From contig NW_013524649.1 in the NCBI RefSeq assembly GCF_000250985.1, forward strand, positions 62,001-126,000: DNA of 64,000 bases. The letters run 5' to 3'. Made by a program: the position numbers and the translations under genes. Of the stretch, positions 1-7,095 are shown piece after piece. Source of the stretch: Nematocida parisii ERTm1 (Eukaryota; Microsporidia). How positions within the stretch are numbered: the first letter of the stretch is position 1; each line of letters starts with the position of its first letter. The notes under the pieces are model-generated. The model made no database searches and was not told the DNA's origin. It saw only the letters and a list, made by a program, of their open reading frames with translations.

Positions 1-576
1 GTAATTGTCTATAAAGTAGTCAATAAATCCTTGATCTTCTGAAAGAACAAGAGCCAATTGGGGCTTATTACTTTTAGAATATGACCACATAGTTATTTGT
101 GTCTGCAGCACTTTTTCCAAGTATTCAAGTATCTCCTTATAGTGTGCACTATATTTTATATCAAGTGCCAAGCACACTGCATGCATTGAAAGATCTACAG
201 AATTATCTTTTGGCACATCGCCGTCCAAAATATCAAGATTAAGAGTGCATTCTGGAACATACTGTAATATAGAATATTTCTCTATTAGCTTTTTACTCCG
301 CGATACATTTAATAAGGGGCAGGAAAAGGATCTTTTAATAATGCAGTTGACTTGTGCGTGCTGGGCGGCTATCCAATCAATACAGCATCTGTCTGAATCT
401 GCTAGAATATGTGATTCTATGCCACCCTGCTTTGCAATGTCGCACACTTCTTTGCCAGATTCGTAGTTATTCTTTGCCACTTGAACCCCTATTTTCTCAT
501 AATCTGCTTGGTCTAGAAAATCAGACAGCTCTTGTTTACTAACAGTTTTAATACTACTGTCAAGAAAATACTTCAT
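1..576 (-). CDS. Unknown protein, N-terminal 192 residues (cut by window edge)
   Basis: An open frame on the minus strand starts at ATG 574-576 and runs off the left edge without a stop. It begins MKYFLDSSIKTVSK and is rich in Cys, Asp and Ile, with several predicted helices. There is no signal peptide, membrane segment or motif I recognise. It is head to head with the CPSF-100-like gene, with 29 bp between the two start codons, so the A/T-rich gap TTATTAGCATAGTTAAATTT probably serves both genes. The long uninterrupted frame and the shared promoter arrangement support a real gene. Function unknown. Confidence 0.7.
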   Translation of the reverse strand, partial: MKYFLDSSIKTVSKQELSDFLDQADYEKIGVQVAKNNYESGKEVCDIAKQGGIESHILADSDRCCIDWIAAQHAQVNCIIKRSFSCPLLNVSRSKKLIEKYSILQYVPECTLNLDILDGDVPKDNSVDLSMHAVCLALDIKYSAHYKEILEYLEKVLQTQITMWSYSKSNKPQLALVLSEDQGFIDYFIDNY

Positions 577-605
577 TATTAGCATAGTTAAATTTTTTAC
601 ATAAT

Positions 606-2054
606 ATGAAAGTCAAAAGACTCTCAATTGCTCATAATGGGACCACCCAGGATGGGTATCTCATGGAAAGCCATGAAACTTCTCTTCTTTTTGATCCTCC
701 ATCAAAAGTTCTGGACAGTGATGTTGAGCTATGCGGCATTTCCGACCGAGGCTATATTGAAATAGAAGTGATCAAAGAATATCCTCCCGACATTACCGGT
801 ATATTTATTACGAATAGTAACTCTCTCTCTGTTTTTTTCGTAGAAAGCGATGTAACTATTTACTTAACAGACTATATTTATCTTCAAATGAAAGAAAGAT
901 TAAAGTATTATGTATCCTTGGGGCCAATCACAAGAAAAAAACATCAACCACAGCCCCACACCAAAATAGTGTCAATATCAGAGTATAAAGAAATTTCACG
1001 GCGGGTGAAGATAATACGGCACAACCAGGTAATTAACTTTACATACTTATCTATTACAGCCCAGGCAGCAGGGCTATCCCTTGGCTGGATTATGTATGCA
1101 GTTGCACAGGACAAAGAAAAAATATGCGCGTATGCATATGGTATACCAGGAGGAAGTTCACTTGCCCATGAAATGAAACCATCAAAAACCCCTGTATCAT
1201 TGATTGTAAACCAGTTCTTAGATAACAAACCAAAAAACATTCAAGATTTATCAAAAGAGATTCTAGCCTTGTCACTTAAAAAAGAGTCGTTTGTCGTTAC
1301 AATGGACATTCTGAACCATTCTGTGGAAATGTCTCTGCATATTCTAAGCCTGGTTAAAGCTAGGAATGTATACGTAGCACACCCCGGATTTAAGAAAATA
1401 ATGCAGCTGTATGAAATGAAGAAAGACGCATTTGCTGATAGGTTTATGGAAGAATCATCAATTACGTCAACACTTTTTAGCACACCTCGACTTAATGCGG
1501 CAAGCGCCCACAAAATATCTCGGGCACTAAAAGAAGAAAGCATAATAATTTTGTGCGAGCCATCTCTATATCAGCTTTTCTTTAAAAACCTGCCAGTAAT
1601 CCATCTTTCGGATTACTGCATAAAGTTTATTGGTAATATGGAAGATGCGCTGAAACTGCCCTGGGTAGAAAAGCTTTATGTGAATCCCATTGCACGAAAT
1701 CATAATCTGGAAAAAAAATACGATCTGCCTGTTGAGGATACTTCTAAAGATGGTATATGTGTTTCTGAGGATAAGCTGTATAGTATAAAAATCCACAACA
1801 CACACAATATTCATGTAGTGAGCAGGAGCAAAGACTCACTGACTCTTCACTTCTCAGGGGACTTCAACGAAAACATATCCGGCCTTTCTTTGGACTGCAA
1901 GGAATCAAAGTTACAGAAAATTCTATCCCATACTATAGCTAATAGATCGGTAGTTAATGACACTTTGGTTTGTGATATTGATGACAAAGTTTTTAAAATA
2001 AAGGAAGAGGGCGGGGTTGTGCAAGTAAGGAAAGAGAAGCCAACAAGCAAATAA
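606..2054 (+). CDS. CPSF-100/Cft2-like inactive beta-CASP metallo-beta-lactamase fold protein
   Basis: 482 residues. The N-terminus (residues 1-30) has the strand pattern of the CPSF/Integrator nuclease family, ending in LLFDPP where active members have LLDCG. Around residues 62-75 the segment TGIFITNSNSLSVF lies where the active enzymes carry the zinc-binding HxHxDH motif; no such motif is present. Residues about 150-190 (AQAAGLSLGW then YGIPGGSS) match the family segment around the later metal ligands, again without histidines. This is how CPSF-100 (yeast Cft2) looks: the non-catalytic partner of the CPSF-73 endonuclease in pre-mRNA 3'-end cleavage. Integrator subunit 9 has the same architecture, but Integrator is not expected in fungi. 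At 482 residues it is much shorter than CPSF-100 (about 780-860). Family fairly sure; exact subunit inferred. Confidence 0.55.
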   Translation: MKVKRLSIAHNGTTQDGYLMESHETSLLFDPPSKVLDSDVELCGISDRGYIEIEVIKEYPPDITGIFITNSNSLSVFFVESDVTIYLTDYIYLQMKERLKYYVSLGPITRKKHQPQPHTKIVSISEYKEISRRVKIIRHNQVINFTYLSITAQAAGLSLGWIMYAVAQDKEKICAYAYGIPGGSSLAHEMKPSKTPVSLIVNQFLDNKPKNIQDLSKEILALSLKKESFVVTMDILNHSVEMSLHILSLVKARNVYVAHPGFKKIMQLYEMKKDAFADRFMEESSITSTLFSTPRLNAASAHKISRALKEESIIILCEPSLYQLFFKNLPVIHLSDYCIKFIGNMEDALKLPWVEKLYVNPIARNHNLEKKYDLPVEDTSKDGICVSEDKLYSIKIHNTHNIHVVSRSKDSLTLHFSGDFNENISGLSLDCKESKLQKILSHTIANRSVVNDTLVCDIDDKVFKIKEEGGVVQVRKEKPTSK

Positions 2055-2604
2055 ATTCAGAATTACATGAGTAAATTCATATTTTAAAATTCCCTGCAAT
2101 AACCAAAAAACATAATAGGTTTTTATTAGAAAACAAAGGCCGATTTCTAATAATTTGTAAATATCTTCAGACTTAAAGATACAACCCGAATCTAAATAGG
2201 AACTGTTTATACCATTATAACTTACACTTAACATAGATGAGCTTATTTATATTTTATTATATAGTGTGTATGCAATTCATTACACGATACCTTAATAATA
2301 CTTATAGTACATAATAGACCTTTATTCTACTCAGGCCGACTGACACAATATATTCTTATATCAAAAATGTATATTTTATATATAAGTAAATCTATAACAT
2401 ACGTATATATAAATACTATAGAATAGAGCCATTTATGGCTGTTTTGGGTTATAATAAATCGTGGCAGGTATAAAGTAGAATAACAGAATACTCTGAAATT
2501 TAAGTTTTCTGAAATTATAAATAAAAAAGCAACTAGCTATTCTATACAGGATTGGTGACTTAATGGATAAACTATAATAAATGAACAAATGCAAAATATT
2601 TTAA
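2055..2604. other. A/T-rich intergenic region
   Basis: No convincing reading frame or RNA. The sequence is strongly A/T-rich; TGGCTGTTTTGGGTTATAAT near 2435-2454 resembles the recurrent GGGTTAT element. It holds the 3' end of the CPSF-100-like gene and the promoter of the pseudouridine synthase, whose start is preceded by AATATTTTAA. Confidence 0.5.
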
Positions 2605-3582
2605 ATGGCAAAGAAAAGAGTTGCACTAATTATAGGATATAACGGAATAGGCTACAAAGGCAGTCAAATAAACAAAGAGGAGAAAACAATAGAAAAGACT
2701 GTGTGTGATGAAATACACGCCTTACATTATATATCAGAGCGAAATGCAGAAGATTATTCTAAAGTAGCTCTGCAGAGATCCTCTAGGACAGATAAGGGTG
2801 TGCACGCAGCAATGCTAGTGCTTTCTTTAAGAATAGAAATTTCAGAAGGAAGAAGCTGTAAAGACTTAGAGAATAAATTAAAAGAATCTCTTCCAGCACA
2901 CGGAATTGTTCTACACAGGCTTGTAGAGACCACAAAGAACTTTGATGCAAAACATCGCTGCGAGTCAAGGGTATATGAGTACTTTGTGCCGCAGAGTGCG
3001 TATGTAACAGAAAGCGATACTTCTGAAGACATTAGCAGAAAAACCAAAATATTCACAGAGACCTTACAAAAGATGGAAGGAACACACAATTTCCATAATT
3101 TTACTATCCTAACGCAAGAAAAGGGCCCTGTCCGGTTTATTAAAAAAATAACAGTAGAAGAATATACTGCAGAGGGGCTAAAGTGGAATAAAGTTGTGCT
3201 TCATGGGCAGAGTTTTATGATTCACCAGATCCGAAAAATGATAGGTTTTTCAGTTTTAGCAGCACAGAGGCTGGCAGGCCCATTAGATGTTCCGAAGGCT
3301 CTTGAGTTAGTATTTTCTACAGAAAAAAGAAATATTCCAAAAGTACCTGGTGAGCTTCTTCTACTCTCACACAGCTATTTTAGCAACTATAATGAAAAAT
3401 TCGGTGATACTAGAGGAGTTATTGATAATGCGGGGTGTGATGAGTACAAACAAAATATATTATATCCAGAAGTATGCACAAAAAACAACGCTGAGTTATT
3501 TAATAACTGGCAGGAGGTAATTGACAAGCATACAGATGAGTTTTTGTATCTAACCAAAGACAAACAGCCAAAACAGCCATAG
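2605..3582 (+). CDS. PUS1: tRNA pseudouridine synthase, TruA/Pus1 family
   Basis: 325 residues. The start has the TruA-fold signature (RVALIIGYNGIGYKGSQ, residues 5-21), and the catalytic motif RTDKGVHA lies at 61-68 with the nucleophilic aspartate D63. A later block (about 195-225, VLHGQSFMIHQIRKMIGF) is the conserved C-terminal motif of the family. The eukaryotic Pus1/Pus2 type (rather than Pus3) is suggested by the ENKLKESLPAHGIVLHRLV block and the LSHSYF motif near residue 255. Pus1 isomerises uridines in tRNAs, including positions 27 and 28, in the nucleus. It is somewhat shorter than yeast Pus1, which fits genome reduction. Family certain; Pus1 versus Pus2 cannot be separated. Confidence 0.88.
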   Translation: MAKKRVALIIGYNGIGYKGSQINKEEKTIEKTVCDEIHALHYISERNAEDYSKVALQRSSRTDKGVHAAMLVLSLRIEISEGRSCKDLENKLKESLPAHGIVLHRLVETTKNFDAKHRCESRVYEYFVPQSAYVTESDTSEDISRKTKIFTETLQKMEGTHNFHNFTILTQEKGPVRFIKKITVEEYTAEGLKWNKVVLHGQSFMIHQIRKMIGFSVLAAQRLAGPLDVPKALELVFSTEKRNIPKVPGELLLLSHSYFSNYNEKFGDTRGVIDNAGCDEYKQNILYPEVCTKNNAELFNNWQEVIDKHTDEFLYLTKDKQPKQP

Positions 3583-3797
3583 AATAGAGCTTAATAATAT
3601 ATAGATTTTACTTCTTTATTGTAAGAAATACTAAATAAACTTAGCTATCTATTTTTATAAGAAGTATTCAGCCATTTCTTATACTACTATTAGTATTATG
3701 GATTTTTCAGGCTGGTTATTACCAACCATTTTCCTATAAGAAATAAAGAAAATATATGGTGATGTATTGTTCTTAATCTATCAGATTTACTATTCTT

Positions 3798-3992
3798 TTA
3801 TACAGGAATATAATTTAGTTCACATTTGTCTTTGTTATAGCGAATGTTTGAACCTTTAAAACTCCACAGTATATTGGACCGCGCTTGCTGCATTTCATAG
3901 GTAATTAACTCATATCGACCATTATGTATCTCAAAGAATTCTTTTATATCAGAACATATGGATTCAGGTAGATATTCTGTGGTATATTTGCT
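3798..3992 (-). pseudogene. Coding fragment without a start, probable gene-family relic
   Basis: A 64-codon open stretch on the minus strand, bounded upstream by TAA at 3993-3995 and ending at TAA 3798-3800. It has no usable ATG near its start. Its translation (SKYTTEYLPESICSDIKEFF and onward, ending LNYIPV) is unlike the AT-rich noise around it and reads like a protein C-terminus. It lies on the same strand and downstream of copy B of the 5'-leader repeat at 4232-4275. I infer that both are pieces of one decayed gene. No family recognised. Confidence 0.4.
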
Positions 3993-4160
3993 TTACACTG
4001 GATCATACATTAGACAGCAGAATAGTGCTAGCAGAGTAGATTGTCTTCTATATAACTTTTTTATCTATTCTGTATAATTCTCTTAACTGTATTTGAGTTT
4101 TCTATTTTAATTAATATAGTGCATACATAAACCAATCAAAATATATTTTTATTATTACAC

Positions 4161-4275
4161 GTGAACTGTGCATGGTTTATTAAAATTAAATATTATTTAT
4201 TCTTTACATATTATGTACATGTTTTATTTTGTGTAAGGCATAAATAATATTTAATTTTAATAAACCATATGCATA
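4161..4275. repeat. Two head-to-head copies of a dispersed 5'-leader repeat forming a 29-bp perfect inverted repeat
   Basis: Positions 4172-4200 and 4240-4268 are exact reverse complements (29 nt each, 39-nt spacer), and similarity continues inward for about 10 more bases (TCTTTACATA against GCCTTACACA). Copy A (plus strand) is preceded by GTGAACTGTGC, the same leader seen at 17849-17900 and, inverted, at 58576-58626. In the best copy the repeat includes a start codon and encodes MHNLLKIKYYLWLTY. Both copies here have lost that frame. The unit therefore looks like the conserved 5' end of a gene family rather than a transposon terminus. Confidence 0.75.
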
Positions 4276-4577
4276 TATTACTAACTCTACTATTAACTAA
4301 TTCTAAGGAATCTTTTTAGTTCAAACGGTTTATTAATATAAGTAAGGTATGAGAAGAACTTATAAAAATATATAGCCCGAAATTTAATTATGGTACAGAT
4401 TGACGTATATATAATAATCAATATAAAATATCAAAAGAGAGTGTAGTACTTTATAATCTGCATAAATGGATTAGGGATAGTATAATCCTAAAATTCAGAT
4501 GAAGAAACATGTCAATTGTATATAAAGTATACGCATTTATTATGATAAATTTATGACTAGATATAGAAGAGAGGACC
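4276..4577. other. A/T-rich intergenic region
   Basis: No gene seen. Contains one AGCCCGAAAT element near 4375-4384. It lies downstream of MCM5, which is transcribed toward it, so this stretch also holds the MCM5 3' end. Confidence 0.45.
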
Positions 4578-6587
4578 CTAAGGCATTCTTAATATTGTTT
4601 TTCCTCCATTAGCTACGCAGAGCTTTTCCTTTCGAATCATGCCATCAAGGCATTGCATAACAACCCCTTCACTGTGATATTTGCACAGTTCTTTGATTAG
4701 TATTTTGTATGGCTTGGACAGCCCAATAGGCAGGCAGGATTTTATAGCAGTTTCAACTTGTGAGAACTCTTTAATCCACTCCTGCCTAGGCATACCCTCA
4801 ACATAATGCCCCATAGCAACTGCCTTCATGGTGCTTTCCGTAAACAGCCGGATTGCTTCCTCTACATGCTCAGTGGTCACAACAGTTTCTAGCTCCATTC
4901 TTGCCAGCGCTTCACTTATTCGAGCAATTGCTTCCAGCTGTCTTACTGTGATTGGAACACTTCCATTTCCTGTATCTCGAGAGGCCCTTGCGGTTTTTCG
5001 CGTCTGAATGTAGAATGCCTGCAGCCTCTGAGCTGCTTCCTCCTCTATCACAGGGTTGATGGTCTTTGCATACTCAGCATAGTCTTTAAGCTCTTCTATA
5101 GAAATGTGCTCTGGAATGCTGTTTTGTACTTTTTCCTCTTTGTTGCTGTTGATAAATCGGCTTATTACATGCTCTGCAATCTTCTTATCTGCGCTCATTG
5201 AGTCTTTAATAACAAATATCAGATCAAATCTTGAAAGAATTGTTACTCCAAAGTCAATGTTCTCTCCAGGAGCCTTATTCTCATCATACCTTCCAAATAT
5301 TGGATTGGCAGCCGCCACTACAGCACACCGAGAGTTTAGAGAAGTGACTATTCCTGCCTTTGAAATAGAAATAGTCTGCTGCTCCATGGCCTCGTGGATA
5401 GCAACACGGTCTTTCTCCTGCATTTTATCAAATTCATCAATGCAGCACAGGCCACCATCTGCCAGAACCAAAGCACCCCCTTCAAGATAAAAGTTTCCAA
5501 ACTTGTCCTTGCATACTGTTGCTGTTAGACCAGCCGCACTGGCGCCTTTACCGCTTGTGTAGACCCCACGGGAGGACACACCAGAAAGGAACTTCAGCAG
5601 CTGACTTTTTGCAATACCAGGATCACCAAGCAGAAGAACATTAATATCTCCCCTGACCCGGATTCCATCTTCAAAGTTCTTTTGTATTCCTCCAAAAAGA
5701 GCACATGCTAAAGCAAGCTTGACATCCTTGTGCCCAAACACTTCTGGAGATATGCTGTTTACAATCGTAGATCTTGAAAGGCTGGTGAACTTCTTTGTGA
5801 CCTTTCGTACAGCCTTCTGTGCTGTAAGTATTCCAATCTTCTGCTCGCTCACTGATATTCCCATTGCCTTTATAAAAGGAATATTGGTCTTTGTGTTTCC
5901 AATAGAGTACACTCCGGTTATGGTCACAGATGTTCCAGGAATTACCCGGTCTACAAGACCATCTGCAGCAGTCACCATTAAATGCCTGGATATCTCTCCC
6001 GTTGGCAGATCTTCAAAGGCTTCCTGAATCTTTATGTACTGCACATCCTGTAGAATGCTTTTTTCGGGCGACGCAACAAAACTATCTGAGCTGCTGCATG
6101 ATTCACACTTCCTAGGAAGGGTCTCCTTGATCACTTTTGCGTTTAAGCATGTCTTACAGAACGCATACAGCGCAAGAGGCTTTGAGCACACGCTTGAAAC
6201 AGATAAAACTATCCCTCTAATTGTTGATATCTTGTTAATATGCGCAGAGTCTAACTTTCTTATGGGAGTAACTGTTGACTGTGATACAATTTCAATATAC
6301 CGCTCTTTCTTACCAGGATCATTAATAGCGTCTCTGAATAGTTCAAGGTAGTGAAGAGGCCTGCTCATTACACCCTCAAACAACCGAGAATCAAACATGC
6401 TCATATGCTCCACAGTAACTCTTAGAAGCCTTTCATCCTTTGCTAGTTCTTCCCTGTATATGTAGTCATCCCCTATCCTAAAGGTGTCAATAAACAAATT
6501 AAACAGACCCTTTGCCTGGTCATCTGTTAGATTGTTGTCGTCATTCACCAATCCTATTTCATATGGTCGGTCTCTGTTGTGGTTCAT
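4578..6587 (-). CDS. MCM5: Replicative helicase subunit MCM5
   Basis: 669 residues. The N-terminal domain carries the MCM5-type block VTVEHMSMFDSRLFEGVMSRP (residues 58-77) and a C4 zinc finger (C144, C147, C161, C164). The oligonucleotide-binding region includes LPTGEISRHLM (194-204) and a VIPGTSVTITGVYSI block typical of MCM5. The AAA+ core has Walker A GDPGIAKS (321-328), Walker B CCIDEFDKM (381-389) and an arginine finger SRFD (452-455). The C-terminus ends in a winged-helix-like region. MCM5 is one of six subunits of the MCM2-7 ring that unwinds DNA at replication forks; its partner gene CDC7 lies at 52-53 kb. It is close to normal length for a compact MCM5 and no key residue is missing. 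Confidence 0.93.
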   Translation of the reverse strand: MNHNRDRPYEIGLVNDDNNLTDDQAKGLFNLFIDTFRIGDDYIYREELAKDERLLRVTVEHMSMFDSRLFEGVMSRPLHYLELFRDAINDPGKKERYIEIVSQSTVTPIRKLDSAHINKISTIRGIVLSVSSVCSKPLALYAFCKTCLNAKVIKETLPRKCESCSSSDSFVASPEKSILQDVQYIKIQEAFEDLPTGEISRHLMVTAADGLVDRVIPGTSVTITGVYSIGNTKTNIPFIKAMGISVSEQKIGILTAQKAVRKVTKKFTSLSRSTIVNSISPEVFGHKDVKLALACALFGGIQKNFEDGIRVRGDINVLLLGDPGIAKSQLLKFLSGVSSRGVYTSGKGASAAGLTATVCKDKFGNFYLEGGALVLADGGLCCIDEFDKMQEKDRVAIHEAMEQQTISISKAGIVTSLNSRCAVVAAANPIFGRYDENKAPGENIDFGVTILSRFDLIFVIKDSMSADKKIAEHVISRFINSNKEEKVQNSIPEHISIEELKDYAEYAKTINPVIEEEAAQRLQAFYIQTRKTARASRDTGNGSVPITVRQLEAIARISEALARMELETVVTTEHVEEAIRLFTESTMKAVAMGHYVEGMPRQEWIKEFSQVETAIKSCLPIGLSKPYKILIKELCKYHSEGVVMQCLDGMIRKEKLCVANGGKTILRMP

Positions 6588-7095
6588 TTCTCTTTTCTTT
6601 TTGCAATGAATTCAATTATTAATATTTTTCTACTGTAGTCAGAATACCCGAAAGTTTAAATAGAGTGATTAAAGTACACTGCATGCCGCTTGCAACATAT
6701 AAATAGCAAGTGGCCACGCTAAAGCCTAATATATCTATGAAGTATATGCGCACATTTAAAAATTTCGGGATATACCCATAGATTAGAACAACAAGTCAAA
6801 AATGAATAACTTATATAGAATGTAATTTACTTATTCATAAGGACAATAAGCACTGTATGCGCCTTCTCCTATAAAAACACGCACAAATTAATGGTAGTTG
6901 TTTATCAGAAGAAATTTTTAAAGTAATTTAAAGTATATGCAACTCCTTACTAAATAGAATAAAATACCACGTATTGTCCAAAAAAACTTCTACGCTATGG
7001 GTTATAAAGCACTATAGAAGGCAATGCTGGCATAAAACATGCCTAGATACAGTTTAAGAGTAGAATAGTTCGCATGTATAAATATTTCAAATGAA
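6588..7095. other. Intergenic region between MCM5 and SMC1
   Basis: No convincing gene. TACCCGAAAG near 6641-6650 and ATTTCGGGATAT near 6762-6773 are copies of the recurrent element; the first lies about 55 bp upstream of the MCM5 start and is a candidate promoter site. Confidence 0.45.
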
